Positions 1 to 12,090 of a DNA stretch of 64,000 bases are shown here, piece after piece. The notes under the pieces were generated by a model, which ran no database searches, was not told where the DNA came from, and saw only the letters and a list, made by a program, of their open reading frames with translations. Source of the stretch: Micrasema longulum. Its lineage: Eukaryota; Arthropoda; Insecta; Trichoptera; Brachycentridae. How positions within the stretch are numbered: position 1 is the stretch's first letter; every line of letters starts with the position of its first letter. The position numbers and the translations under genes are program-made. The stretch covers positions 247,188 to 311,187 of the forward strand of contig JAGVSM010004988.1 of assembly GCA_022494885.1 (NCBI GenBank), given 5' to 3'.

Positions 1-412
1 CAAAATACACTACAAGTCATATTAAATGTCATATATCTGTAGTTTTAAAAATACATTTAAGGTTAAGTCGTATACCTGGTATTTTATTCAGGCTAAAAGC
101 TTTAAATAACTTAATATTTACTTAAAATAAAATTAAGAAACAGAAAAATGTTCTTAAATGAGCACTTAACATCTTACTATATTTAAATAAGATATAAAAG
201 AGTAATATTGGAACTAAACTCAAATGCTTGTTTTCTCAAAACAGGGATTTGAGAGTCAAAGCTTTTTGCCAGTATACCCACGACATACACATTATATGTG
301 CTAAATAAACTCCTGACGTCACTGCGACCGGGAGGGTGGGGATCTCCATAAATTAAATATACGTATCCTGATTATTGATGCTATAGTAAGATGCTTTAAA
401 TTGTTATTTCAG
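1..412 (+). other. Intron sequence upstream of the last ETFB exon
   Basis: AT-rich, with no open frame of note, and ending in a polypyrimidine stretch and AG at 411-412. The upstream ETFB exons lie outside the window. Confidence 0.6.
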
Positions 413-583
413 AAAGCTAAGAAGAAGCCGATACAGAAGTTAAGTTCCAAGGATTTGGGAGTGGACACAACTGCTCGCATCAAGATAATCTCCGTAGTCG
501 ACCCTCCAGTGAGGCAAGCTGGATCCATCGTACCTGATGTTGATACTCTCATCGCTAAATTGAAAGAAAGGGGCCATGTCTAA
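413..583 (+). CDS. ETFB: Electron transfer flavoprotein subunit beta, last exon (partial gene)
   Basis: ETFB is the mitochondrial-matrix partner of ETFA. The FAD-containing heterodimer carries electrons from acyl-CoA dehydrogenases to ETF-ubiquinone oxidoreductase. Only the last coding exon is present. A T-rich tract and AG acceptor at 411-412 lead into 56 codons and a TAA at 581-583. The peptide starts KAKKKPIQKL, continues through the characteristic DLGVD and VVDPPVRQAGS, and ends in a LIAKLKERG tail, as ETFB C-termini do. The sequence before 411 has no open frame and reads as the preceding intron. No canonical AATAAA is visible in the following 400 bases. Recognition is firm; the exon phase is inferred from protein resemblance. 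Confidence 0.9.
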   Translation, partial: KAKKKPIQKLSSKDLGVDTTARIKIISVVDPPVRQAGSIVPDVDTLIAKLKERGHV

Positions 584-755
584 ACTCAACTGAACTCTTC
601 AACTATTACATTTTTTAAATCAATTGCTCTATCTTTTTTCTGTGTTAGTTTCTTATATAGTATTGTATTGAGATTATATCACACCTTAAATAAGCGGAAA
701 TCAGCCTTACACTGTACAAATTATATTTCATTAAGTTTTATAGTCCTATCTACAC

Positions 756-903
756 CAGTGTTTTTAACCTGTGGGTCGCGACACAATTTTATTCAACATT
801 TTTCTTTGCTAGTGACATATCCGCCGAGCGAGGCAGAAGTGGGTCGCCTGCTATTTTTCTATTCGTAAGGGGGTCGTATATCCAAAAAGGTTAAAAAAAC
901 ACT
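756..903. mobile_element. hAT-type MITE (148 bp) with 8-bp target duplication
   Basis: The left end reads CAGTGTTTTTAACCTGTGGG followed by TCGCGAC. The right end has GGGGGTCG and then AAAAAGGTTAAAAAAACACT, its imperfect reverse complement. The element is flanked by perfect 8-bp direct repeats ATCTACAC at 748-755 and 904-911. An 8-bp duplication and a CAGTG..AACCTGTGGGTCGCG terminus are hallmarks of hAT (Charlie/SPIN-like) non-autonomous elements. It has no coding capacity. Confidence 0.85.
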
Positions 904-1142
904 ATCTACACAACTAACTGCCAATAAGTATGTTTAGAAATATGTTATTGAAAAATGTAAATATGATGTACATAATTTGGTGTATTTTCTGTTTACTTTT
1001 CTAGAAGAATATATAGATTTTTACAGAAAAGATTATTTTATTTTTATTGGGAAAAAAAACGTATAAAGAGCAGTGGATGCATCCAATGAGGAACTTTGGC
1101 GTTGCCTGAAATCGTGTAACGCAAATAACAATTCAAACATTA

Positions 1143-1360
1143 GAGGCGGTCAGCACAAAAGTGACTTAACATAATAGGTATAAATGGACTTAGATATTGG
1201 AAGGGGTCCATAACCATGCGTTTTATAAACTAGATGTGGTTGCTGTTGCTTTACCCATTTATCAATAGATGGAGGTGCTCACACCGTTACTAGTTTAAAC
1301 ACCCCTATTATCTCAGTCAAACACGTTTGAGGGTTGCGTCACTTCTGCGCTGACCGCCTC
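1143..1360. mobile_element. Short inverted-repeat element (MITE-like), about 218 bp
   Basis: GAGGCGGTCAGCACAAAAGT at 1143 is mirrored by a block ending GCGCTGACCGCCTC at 1360, giving terminal inverted repeats of about 28 bp with a few mismatches. There is no open frame inside. No clear target-site duplication was found, so the superfamily is unassigned. Confidence 0.6.
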
Positions 1361-2379
1361 ATTTAATTGTACATTTTGTGAATGGCTAAATGTACTAAAG
1401 AAATAACATAAACAATGAAAACACCTTTCATCCACTCCGCGGTTTAGTTAGATAGTACAGTAATAACATTTTTTAAAAAACTACCTGATTACGGTCGTTC
1501 ACAAATATTGGGTAAAAAAAATAAAATAATAAAACACATTTTTATGAAATTTATTAAAATCTATTCTGATGTTTAATAAGTATGTATGTACGTATAAAAA
1601 CATGCACGTAGTATATTTCACGGTAAAAATACATAATAATGTGTTTAGGTCAGGCATTATGTAAAAGTAAAACTTGGAGAAACCAATAAATTGTTTTTGT
1701 AATTCTTAAAAATATATGGATTTATCTCAGAGTGGATAATTCACGAAGAGCCGCCCATACGGACAAAAACCATTCTAGGATTATCATCACGGAGTTAGCT
1801 ACAGTTTACAGCAGGATTTGTTTTCTGATGAATATTTTTTTTCTATAATTATTATTTTACTATAATTTTGTATCCAAACACTTCATTTCAAGTCATGTTT
1901 AAAATATTTTTTAACAGAGTATCTAATACTCGAGAATAATAATGCATATTATGCGTTTCAAATTAAATTAATTTTTAATGTTACAAACGGAGATATAAAT
2001 TGTTTCAAGTTATTTATGGATAATACATTTTTTATTCTTTTTACTCTATTTGGATTGGCCTAATATTTCAGGTGCCGATCTGGGGACTAAAGTTTTTTTA
2101 GAAAGTTGTTCATTCATGTATCTTGAAAAATGCTAATTTTATGAAATAAAATTCATGAATATATTGTGTTAGAATGCAAAAAAACTGCTTTTCCTTGGAC
2201 AGTTGATATAAGAAATAACCTTATTTGAAAGATTTTCAGAAATAGATTCACTTTTCAAAAGGTTTCTGTTAAAAAATAAAGCTTGTCTACAAAATTGATT
2301 TATTTATACATTTCTTGCATGCAAACAAACAAACCATCACCATTTCAGAGGATACAACGTCATACAACACTGTTTTTTT
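1361..2379. other. AT-rich intergenic stretch, nothing recognised
   Basis: No coding frame, RNA gene or clear repeat was recognised between the inverted-repeat element and the LINE fragment that follows. Confidence 0.5.
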
Positions 2380-2700
2380 GTACAGACCTCGATTTCTCTA
2401 CATTCATACGCCTACTCACGCACGCACAGCTTTTGACACGTCCATCTTTGAATATTTGTTAGATTAAGTCATGCTATGTCTTTCTTGTTTTCTGCATCCA
2501 TCACCATTCGCAGCATTTTAGTCTTTCTTTCGCTCCAAGTGTCCAAACCAACGCAACACTCCTTTCTTGATTTAATTGATAACGTTAGTTTCAACCTTGC
2601 GTAATGCGCAGATCTCGACATCTGTGATTTCATTTCAACAGCATTCAGCCTACTTTCACCTTTGTTTCTCTGACAACACCGGGAGTCCATTACTTACATC
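2380..2700 (-). mobile_element. LINE 3'-terminal fragment (WFGHVERM family), degenerate
   Basis: Read on the minus strand this resembles the C-terminal part of the reverse-transcriptase ORF that is clearest at 51355-51800. It shares the blocks for NAVEM, a CVGLDTWSERKTKM-type stretch and the downstream sequence corresponding to the HD..LNK/HVKS part. It is frameshifted and interrupted. One of at least six copies of this family in the window. Confidence 0.6.
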
Positions 2701-2844
2701 TACATTTGTACAATTTTATTTCTATATAATATATCCTGGACTGAAAAGGGTATAAACACCGTTGCAAGCAGGACGGGGAATACAAAACAATTGATTTAAA
2801 GTTACACTTACGTGTATGCAGTTTAAATTGTATCGAAGATCAAC

Positions 2845-3400
2845 GATATTTTGAGTATGTCCAAATGTTTGTAGACAAGTTGGATTTCACTCCCTAGGGA
2901 GTTACGATCTAAATTTATTGCAACACAGAGGGAAAACATTTTTGAGATTGGAATATGGAAGTCTAGGCATTTGATTTGTAATTGGCCAGTTTAAGTGGCC
3001 ACTTTCCACGCTGTGTAACATTTACCATTTTGCCTATTTTTGAATTCATCCATAATTCCTCAACTCTTCCATGTTTTTTGACTTTTTCACAAAAGTTACT
3101 TCACAGCAAAAGAGCCTTTTATAACTTTATTGATATGGATAAGATTAATCGGTCTGAATTATTTCACCTGCTAGGCAACGCCTGAAAATACTTTCTAATT
3201 TTTATACCAGTTAGTTTAATCATTAATATTTTGAGAATGTCCGAATGTTTGTAGACAGCCTGGATTTCACTCCATAAAGATCTAATGTGGCCGCTTAAAC
3301 CAGCCAATGACGGCTCATAAGCCCAGTAAATATTTAGACTTCTATATTCCTTTTTCAGAAATGTTTTCCCACTCAGTTGCATTGGATTTAGAAAGAACGA
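2845..3400. repeat. Two adjacent copies of the palindromic tail repeat (repeat T)
   Basis: Two units start near 2848 and 3223. Both begin with a TATTTTGAG(T/A)ATGTCC block followed by a GTAGACA..TGGATTTCACTCC block. They contain the shared core AGTCTAGGCATTT and GGCCACTTT. The second unit carries the core in the opposite orientation, so the pair folds back. The same repeat recurs near 7650, 26950, 42360-43200, 45795, 49890 and 53820. At 42.4 kb it is continuous with the 3' end of a LINE. Confidence 0.65.
3126..3131 (-). terminator. Candidate polyadenylation signal for DCAF10
   Basis: AATAAA on the minus strand, about 350 nt beyond the DCAF10 stop. It lies inside a dispersed repeat, so its use is uncertain. 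Confidence 0.25.
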
Positions 3401-3479
3401 TAAATTCACCAGCGATGTTTATAACTACCATTGATCTATATTCCTCCGCATGCATCGACCTGTCTATTGGAGGATCAGG

Positions 3480-6400
3480 TTACGCATGTGGCTGGTAGGA
3501 CATGATTCTCCCGCTGAGGCAGCCCGTGACGAGCATGCAGTGGCGGGGGCTGAACTTGGAGCTGACCACCAGGTCGTTGTGGCTCTTGCTGACGCTGAGC
3601 TCCACCAGGGTGTGGGAGGTCCCCGCCGGGGGCACGCAGCCCGGCAGCTCCGAGCAGTTCTCCGACAGGCTGAGCAGCCGCACCCCGCAGCCGAACGGGG
3701 AGCAGATCAGGCGTCCATCCGCCGAGAAACACAATTCCTAAAATAAAAACAATAAATGTCAACTTCAACAATATTTTGAGTATGTTAAAATGTCGAGATC
3801 TGTACATTACAAATAATATAAGCCAACTTAAGTTTAACAATATATGAAAAACGTGGCTACCTGAAAACCGTAAATCTATCACAGCAACATAATTTATTGG
3901 TTATTGTTCACCCGAACCTGTGACACTTCAAAGTAGTTCATTGTTATTAATTTTTCATATATTTTCAAGAAACTTCGCCATACATGTTGCTCTAATTTTT
4001 TCGGTAGCACTGAACTTCCTCATTAGACCTTCTGGCCTGTTGTGTAAAAAAACAATTCGATAAATAAAAACAGTAGTTTGGAGAAAGGGCAACACGTTTA
4101 CTAACCTTGATGAATCCTTTTCCTAAGTTGGGTTCCTGGATGTAATACAGGAGTCTGTTCTTATTTTGATGGATGGTTTGTGTTAGAGGATGTCTGGTCG
4201 GCTCGGAATCTGGTTCAAAATCATCTTCGGTAGTCTGAACAGGTAGTGTACTCCCGGATGTTGACGGGCTGAGTCTACAAAATACGTAAAACAAATTCAG
4301 ATAAGCCTTTATTTTTCCAGCGCAATGTTGCGCCAAAATGAGATTCTCTATAGTCTGATTAAACTCTTACAAGAAACAGGGACTTCATTTAAAAATGATT
4401 TATTTGACAAACCTAGTCTACATTACTTTTCTGGTTGTTTAACCTATCACGTAATGCAGACAGTAAATATAAGGTAGAAGTTAATGAATAGAAAGAAAAT
4501 AGGTGCTATACTGCTAATATGTACAGAAAAAGGTCCATATTATCTGCAGAAGCTGTATTCAGCAAGCGGGTTGCTCTATTTCAATCTTGCATTCACTTAT
4601 ATGTAGGTCAACTGTCATAAGATGGGTAGATTTGCCAGATTGTCAACAGAAAAACTATACTTTTAAGTACCTATCTACCATGAGCAGTCCGTTCATAGAA
4701 CAGGCGAAGGGATGTTGATAATGTTCCAAATTTCCTATTTTTGTAAATCTTCTATCTGATGCTAGGTAGGTACCATAAGGGTGGATCAAGGGAAGGATGG
4801 AATCGGCCAGGAATAAGGTGAAGTGAGGCGTACGGAGAACGTGTGATGAGTGATTTAATGGTAAGGAGATAGGTTGTTCAAAGAAGGTCGTGATAAAGTA
4901 GGTGGACCCTTTTATGAAGAGGGCAGCACTTCTTAATGAAGAGGGAATATAAAAGCTTTTGCTGCGCTATGACAAGCGTGTACAAAATTGTAGAGAAATA
5001 AAAAGGTCTAACGATTTTTTCCTAATATTATTTTCTGAATATGTTCTTATTTTCTTAAACCTACCAAACGGAACATGCTTTCTGGATGTATTTAGTATAT
5101 GAGATTTTTTATTTCTATTTTATGTTTAGTAATTTTTATTATATGTGTTTACGAGTCTTGCAGAATACAGAGAACAGATTACACTGTTCTAATCCTCAAA
5201 TAAAAAAATACAATAAACTGGTTTCATTAACAATATATTATAGTAATAATATATACCGTTCGCAAGAGTAGGAGGTATCCTCAGGAACTGTGGGGGTGGA
5301 GCTAGCATTGGCCAACTCCTCAGCAGGTGGGGCTATTCCTGAACTGACTCCTGTTATTCTCTGCATATTGAAATTACGATTTGCCTGTCCCCTGAGAAAC
5401 GGTGAATGCAACATTTAATGGATAAAATTACAAACTGCTCTTTTTCTCTCTCTTTTCGACTCTCGATCATTTGAAACTGTACCGGCTTCCTGTACGGTAG
5501 TACTGGTTGAAATGGCTCTCATATTGAATTACATATGTTACATGTATTGAATACTTAAGTATGTTAATAACAAGATGAAAATAGATTATTGAAACTGGAT
5601 TTTAAAAGTGAATAAACACAGTTTTTGCTACTGTTCGTGTATGTAATCGCAATTTGGTTATTAGAAAGAACTTAAATTTTTTCAGACTCACTCACTCAGA
5701 AAGTTGTAATGAAAGTAGTAGAGTTAAAAATTAAAACCTACAAACATTTTACATGTGAAAACTGACCTTGTAACTTGATCTAATCTTATTCTGTTTTGTC
5801 TTATAGATATTAAAGCTTCCCACACATCATTTTGTCCAGTCATTGATGTTCCCTGTAAGATTAGATTGGTTATAATTTGTACATAACACAAAAAAAAAAT
5901 ACACCATAATTTGCCACTGTAACTCGGCCTCCAGGCCTGTTGCGGTGCAAAGAATAAATAAAATCAGTTTAGGATTACTTCATCGGATGTTAATTACAGA
6001 ATACATATATTGAGTCAATTGTGTGATGCCACAAATGATATCTTATGATTTTCTCAGTTTGACATATTTCGACTTGCATCATTTCAAAATGAAGGGATGC
6101 CTGTACAGGATGCCTAAAATTCCTGATTTTTCATAAAAATGCCGGTCTAGGTAAAAAGCGGTAGATTCTGTGTCAAAAACTTACCGATACTTGAAAATTT
6201 TAGATGACCCGATTTAAAAGCCTGTCTCAGAATAATGCCAGCCGCACGCCTATAAACATCCTTAAAATGCCTGTCAAATGGGGCCACCGCATATCATTTG
6301 GTTACCTTAGACTTGTGGGCGACAGGGCGATATGTGTATTTCTTCCTGTTTTTACATAATCAAAACACAGTGCATCAAATGTACACACATCAGCCAAATG

Positions 6401-9400
6401 TAGCAATCGGTAGAATTTTGCTTTAACTCCGTAGGTTATCTCTTTAAAATCTGTAGTATTGGTCTAGTTGGTACGGCATGACTAAATTGCTATATTTACC
6501 CTGTCCAGTGTCGCAACGGGGGCAGGTTCCACCCCGTTGGGGGAGGAACCCCTGGAAGGGAGGGGAGCCCTGCGCCTGCGACCCCGGGGTGGTCCGGGGC
6601 TTTCCAGCACTTCTACCCCATCCAACTCTTCTTCGGGAGCACTTTGCTGGATGTCATGTATGCACGTCCACTGTCAAACAAACTCATATATCGATCATCC
6701 AATCTCTGACACACGAAGTATATTATTTATTAGATTCCAATTTAGATCAAATAACATGATTTAATAGTTTATGAGTGTAAGGTACTTGTGTCGTGCGTGT
6801 GAAAGGGTCAGCTGGTGAGAGACAAATGTGGCCAGTAGCCATGATATATTTAGTATGGTGAAATATTTGAAAACCTGTATATCACCGGTGATACTGCAAT
6901 ATAAAGTAACTAATAATATAATTTTTTGGCAGGGGGATCTAAAAAGCGTTTTGTTAATATATTACTTACGATTTTAATCAACCAAAAATACTGGTGGAGT
7001 ATTAAAAACTATTATTATTTAGAGTAAAAAGGACATAAATTTATAAGTAACGGCTCTTATTGTGGTAAAACATTTTTTGTAAAAAAGCAGGTTATGCGGT
7101 ATTCAGTATCACTGACGATATGAATGTATGAATAAAATGAATTAATGCAAATTTGTAATTTATTATTTATGCAAAAATGATTGGTTTTAAAACTAAATTG
7201 ACAAAAACAAAAATAAAGTCACTTACTTCTGATTTATCATCGTGGCTGATATTTCTACTCAGTGCACACCATCCGTGAGGGTGAATCTTAAAAAAATAAT
7301 AAAGTGACATGTCAAGTGTTATAATCATGAAGGTAGTTATAATGCACTGATTTTACTATTAAAATAACGATAACACATGCACGTACATACAACAGTATTT
7401 TGAAATTTTCGAGTTATGCCTAAAAGGACTCACTTGTAAAGAGCTAACAACTTCAGCTTCATTTCCTTCCGGAAAATCCGTGATAAACTCCACTCGGTTG
7501 TGTTTTCGTTTTCTTTCAAATAGGTAACTGTAGATGCACGCTATTGGAATATGTTGCCCACTCATTTGCATTAGTCTGTACATATTTGGCTAGAATAGAA
7601 GAAACGGTTAAAAAATATAAAGAAATATGAAAATAGGTTAAAAATTAACAATGTTTTGAGTACGTCCACATGTTTGTAGGCAGGCTGGATTTCCACCCTA
7701 GGGAGTTATAAATTTATTACAACAGAGAGAGAAAATATTTTTGAGAAGGGAATAAATTATGCAGAATGAGGAAGTAGTTTATTTTTAATTCTCTGTTGTA
7801 ATATACATATGTCAATCTTAATAACTCCCCATGGGGTGGAATCCAGTCTTTGAGTATGAACACTTGGACATACTCAACATATTGATGAATAGTTCTTGAA
7901 CCTTGAACTATGTAGGTTCTGCAGTGTAGATGATATTTATTTATTATTCGGGCTTATTCAGTCCATTTAACAAGAGTAAATATTACAGGTACAATTGAAA
8001 TACAATACAAAAAATTATATGTGAATGTGATACTTTATTTCACAAAAGACACATCTCTAATTACTGGTTAAATCTATGGATGTGAAAGCGCTCGCTTCCT
8101 GACTAAGAGCCAGATACTTTAAGGACCTGGTGCATTAACTTACAGGGAGCCGTCACAATAGATCTACATAGGTCGCAGTGACGCCATGAGCTGGTTTAAT
8201 ACTGACTCCCATCTTTAAGAATAAAACTAAGAATACCTTGAACCCTTGCAAGTCCTGGGCTAAAGTCGGTAGATCTAGATTGTGTATTATGATTAGCAAG
8301 CCCCCGGTAGTGCACATGACCAGTTGACTTGCGTCGGGAGATATCCTGCACCTCATCAGACCCGCAGCGTGGAATACCCTCTGGTAAACAAAGCTGGTTT
8401 CCGTATAGCAGTTGATGTCCCAGGTGTAGATACTCCCATCTAGTCCTGATGTAACGAGCAAATTGTCCTTTACTGAAAATTCTATGTTCTTCACCCAGTT
8501 AGAGTGGCCTTGTAATGTCCTAATGCGAGTCTTTAAGTTTCGTATGTCCCATAAAGCGATTGTGGTGTCATCTGAGCATGTAGCGAACATTCTAGAGTCA
8601 AGGAATCTAAAAAAAAAAATGGTAAAAATATTATTGATATTTTGATTTCTAGAACCAACTATCATATCCAACTACAACTAGGTAACTTCAAAATCAGAAT
8701 TTTTAAGTTAAATACTAAAATATATATTTGTATCTATATGTACTCGCCTATCACCAGACTCCACAGATATGATAATGAATATGAGACAGTAGCGAGCGTT
8801 GACTTTTCTTATAGGTAAGCTACGAATAATGTTATTGAATTTTAATTTACATAAGTATTACATTTATAAATGGCTATATTTTCCGTGGATCAGTGTGTTT
8901 TGACAATAATTTATTATGTATACAACATCATCTATCTGCTCTAGCTGTTAAAAAAATAAACTTTAACATCCCTTACATACACAACAAAACAGGAAATAAA
9001 AATTAAAAATAATAATACAAAATTAAATTTGTACCATTTATGTAAAATAAAAGAGAAATTATACTAACTTAACACAATTAACGCAGTCAGTGTGGGCATC
9101 TCCAACATAGTGTATTTTCTTATGTGTTAGGGGGTCAAATATTAAAATAGATTTCTTTTCGCAGGCCGCTACCAAAAGGGATCTGAAAGAATGAAATAAC
9201 ATGAGAACGAGATAACAGTTTTCAATATCCCGAGAGAAGGTCACTTGTCCAGGATTCTGGTTCTATTTCACACAGAGAATTATTCTTCATTACATAGGCA
9301 TCTATGTCAGAGGCGATTTATTAATATGTTAAGTAAAAATAATTAATAGTAAAAACATGTAATACAAAGAAACAGTGATTCATTGCAACATTATACTAGT

Positions 9401-10200
9401 ACAATATTATATTACATAATAGCGCCAAGTAACGAGATTGGCTCTAGCGGACTATTTTCCTATCCCGCGCATGCGCTTATCGTCACCGGGCATATTCTGT
9501 TTTGCACAAGCTTTTAATCTGAATTAGTATGATAAATACCAGATCTGGTAAAACAGTGGCTCGAGTGAGATAGACTATCCTTCTTGCCGGTGAATTGTAT
9601 GTTAAAAAGAGAAGACAATATACAAACTCCGTGCAGTGCCAGCACACGCGCAGATTTGAAGTTAATTTTTAACATCACTTTGAACATGCGTACTGACAGA
9701 ATATTAGGAAAAATATATGTGATTTAGTTATGTATAATGTGCGTATAAAATAGTGTACAAACAAAAACAATGTCAGATTAAGTGTTCCGATCTGGTTCCA
9801 ATGCGTGGGTTGTCATTTCACATGTCATTATAATTTATTTACCACATTAGACTTATGATATAGTAGGTATTATTAAACTAAATATACGAGCAGACAAAAT
9901 CTAAAGAAATGCTGGAGATGCACTGCCAGTGTTTTTGGTCAGGAGCCGCCTGTGATATAAGTATATAATTCAAAAGCAATGAATCACATACCCTTCCGGA
10001 GAGAACTCGAGATTGAATACTCCTCCATGATTAATTCCAGCAGAGTCTTCGGCGGGATCCCACTTGCCACACGGTGCCATGGCTTTATAGATACTTCTAG
10101 CAAATGCATCTCCGGCACCGATGGGGACCTGGTACCCCAACTCTCTCTGTCGGGGCCACACGGCACCAAACGCGCTGTAGTCTTTAGGCTTATACTTCAT
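3480..10200 (-). CDS. DCAF10: DDB1- and CUL4-associated factor 10 (WD40 protein), nine coding exons
   Basis: DCAF10 (WDR32) is a WD40 substrate receptor for the CUL4-DDB1 E3 ubiquitin ligase. Minus-strand exons are 10200-9992, 9182-9069, 8606-8237, 7589-7434, 7286-7227, 5852-5767, 5391-5257, 4274-4106 and 3737-3480. They total 1557 nt (518 aa plus stop), and all junctions are GT-AG with matching phase. The first WD repeat (GGVFNLEFSPEG) continues into LLVAACEKKSILIFDP. The next exon has FLDSRMFATCSDDTTIALWD followed by IR, which gives the WDxR (DWD-box) DDB1-docking motif. A Ser/Thr/Pro-rich linker (about 303-420) precedes a last WD unit (ELCFSADGRL, CLSGRIMSYQP). The start is the first ATG after an in-frame TAA nine codon-bases upstream, at 10212-10210. 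The length is close to vertebrate DCAF10. Introns carry MITE and SINE debris. Confidence 0.9.
5913..5956 (+). repeat. SINE-A tail fragment in a DCAF10 intron
   Basis: The block TCGGCCTCCAGGCCTGTTGC, followed by GGTG, matches the tail of the full SINE-A copy at 44900-45062 (AGGCCTCCTGGCCTGTTGTG). It sits between DCAF10 exons. A weaker match is at about 4006-4047. Confidence 0.55.
6475..6700. other. GC-rich island in a DCAF10 intron, unidentified
   Basis: About 200 bp of strongly GC-rich sequence (GGGGGAGGAACCCCTGGAAG, then CCCCGGGGTGGTCCGGGG) in an otherwise AT-rich intron. It has open frames in two plus-strand phases and no recognisable domain. Composition suggests an inserted retroelement piece (for example a LINE 5' region) rather than a DCAF10 exon, because DCAF10 is complete without it. 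Confidence 0.3.
7649..7910. repeat. Palindromic tail repeat T in a DCAF10 intron
   Basis: Begins with CAATGTTTTGAGTACGTCCA and ends with the inverted equivalent GGACATACTCAACATATTG. In between are CCCTAGGGAGTT and, inverted, AACTCCCCATGGGGTGGAAT. The two halves form arms of roughly 80-100 bp. Confidence 0.65.
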
Positions 10201-10284
10201 ACTGCGGTCTTATAGAAGATCTGAACATAAAACAGAACTGATTATTTGTATAATATCGCCAGCAAACCTCGCGGTTTTCAAACA

Positions 10285-10400
10285 AGGTTTGAAGGGAGAC
10301 AGTGGATGAGGACGATGCGGAACCCGGAGGAGTGGAGCAGACAGAGGGAGGCCTATGTCCTGCAGTGGACCGACATAGGCTGATTATGATGATAATATTG
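10285..10400 (+). mobile_element. 3' end of a non-LTR retrotransposon ORF (AYVLQWTDIG-stop type)
   Basis: The plus strand reads WMRTMRNPEEWSRQREAYVL followed by QWTDIG and a TGA stop, then runs into a TGA/TGATGAT simple tail. This is the usual C-terminus and microsatellite tail of a common lepidopteran LINE. The fragment is 5'-truncated, as expected from incomplete target-primed reverse transcription. Confidence 0.75.
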
Positions 10401-10699
10401 CCCACTAATAAACAGATTCATTTATATCGATTGTTTCTCTGCAAATGCATTGTAATGACACCCCATTTTTACACACAGGAACCTCTTTTTACAAGGTTTC
10501 AAAATAACACCGTAAAAGAGTTAAATAAAAAATAAATTAATTAAGATTAATAAATTGTTCAATTAATGTTAACCAACATTAATTGAACAGTGCGTAGTTT
10601 TAAATAATGGATGTAAATATTACACACACTCTGGATATCTGAAGCGATGAAAGTTATGTCTTACCAAATGTGCGTAAATGAGTCACAGTGATAGTAAAT

Positions 10700-11165
10700 A
10701 ATCATTATTATGGTTTTTTTAAGTATTTATTTTGAAATAAAATTAATGTATTGGGTGTTAACATAAGTTGGGTCCTTTTTTTCCAATTTAAAAATGAGCA
10801 CCAAAAGTTTTTAAAAAAAAGGTAAAGAATACCAAGAATTGCAAGGCTTTTATTGCTAGCAAGAAGCGCGGTATCATCAGCATACAAAAGACAGTTGACT
10901 GTTAAATCACCCATTTTTGCTCCTATTTTTAAACCTTTCAGTTATTTCTAAAGTTATTAATATACACATACGTTGAACGGCCATAGTGACATAACACATT
11001 CATTATGATGAATTTACCCTCATGCTGTGCTGTCCTTATACAGAGAAGCAATAGCTCGTGTCAGATTGCTGTTTACTCAATACTCTGATAAAACGTTCTA
11101 TAATTTATCTCTGTCAACTCTATGATACAAATCACAATACAGAACTCTCTCAGTAATCCGCCACT
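10700..11165 (-). mobile_element. Degenerate LINE reverse-transcriptase fragments (YADD-containing)
   Basis: The minus-strand frame at 10914-10708 reads MGDLTVNCLLYADDTALLAS, which holds the YADD catalytic box of reverse transcriptases. The block at about 10985-11165 shares sequence with the RT region at 56.95-57.1 kb (the YKYGIA-type segment after the KAFDKVDRDKWW block). A further YADD-proximal scrap of the same element is at 55915-55970. All are heavily degraded. Confidence 0.65.
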
Positions 11166-11169
11166 GGAA

Positions 11170-11940
11170 TATCCGACAACTTTTATAATCCGCCATTTAC
11201 TGGTCAAAAGCACAAAATAAGACTCGATAATTTGCAGGTATACGCATGCCTAATTCAGTAGTTTTACGAAAGCCTGACTCGACCACCAAGTTTTATAAAC
11301 CTTGCATTCATATTTGGTTAAATAATTGATAAACATAGTTTTATAGTTGTATAAATAATTTGGATTATTTAAAGTGTAAGATGCAAGTACAAATTCCTCA
11401 ATAAAAAGTAATTTTATGAAAAACCTGTTTTAAATTTGACCATATTTTGTATGCATCCACTATCCACCGATTTTACTAAATGGACACTTGTCTGGTTTTA
11501 AGGGTGGCGGATTACTGTACATATTACACATTCAAAAACTATTCTTAATCAAACGACAGACATAACCCTAACAATACACCACATACAAATAATATAATCA
11601 CTAACCCTCAACACAAGGACAACTTAAATAAATACAAACTAATACCACTTTCGGATAAAGGGACTTTGAGTATTATGCAATTAAAATCTATAACCTACTT
11701 CCACTGTCCATTAAAACAATTAGTAAGGAGTAAATGTTCAAAAAGGCTATAAAAAAATAGATGATGGAGGTAGGAAGAAGTAAAATGGATTGTCTCATTC
11801 GCCCAAACTGATATTGAATCGCCTGCTCCACAAACATATAGTTTATGTTATGTTTTTGTTTTGTGCGTTTTATAATATAAATAATACAGGTATGTAGTGT
11901 TTAAAACTGTCTTAACATTTATTTTTTTTACTTTTTTTGC
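11170..11940. other. AT-rich intergenic sequence, nothing recognised
   Basis: No supported gene, and only low-complexity AT-rich DNA was seen between the LINE scraps and the SINE. Confidence 0.45.
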
Positions 11941-11942
11941 AC

Positions 11943-12090
11943 AGCAACAGGCCAGGAGGCCCAATTACAGCACAGAACACCCAGGCTTAAGAAAAAACAC
12001 ATTCAATTTTTGTGTTCTCACCGGGAATCGAACCCAGAACCTTCCGTGCGTGAGTCAAGTGTCTTCATCGCTACACCACGGAGGCCGCCG
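11943..12090 (-). mobile_element. SINE-A, full copy (tRNA-derived head)
   Basis: On the minus strand it begins with GGCCTCCGTGGTGTAGCGAT, a tRNA-like A box. A B-box-like GGTTCTGGGTTCGATTCC follows, and the unit ends in the tail CCTCCTGGCCTGTTGC. The layout matches the plus-strand copy at 44900-45062. Confidence 0.75.

Noticed and set aside
3450..3746. 98-codon plus-strand frame rich in Ala/Gly/Arg
   Set aside because: It is the complement of the last DCAF10 exon, whose minus-strand reading has clear WD40 homology.
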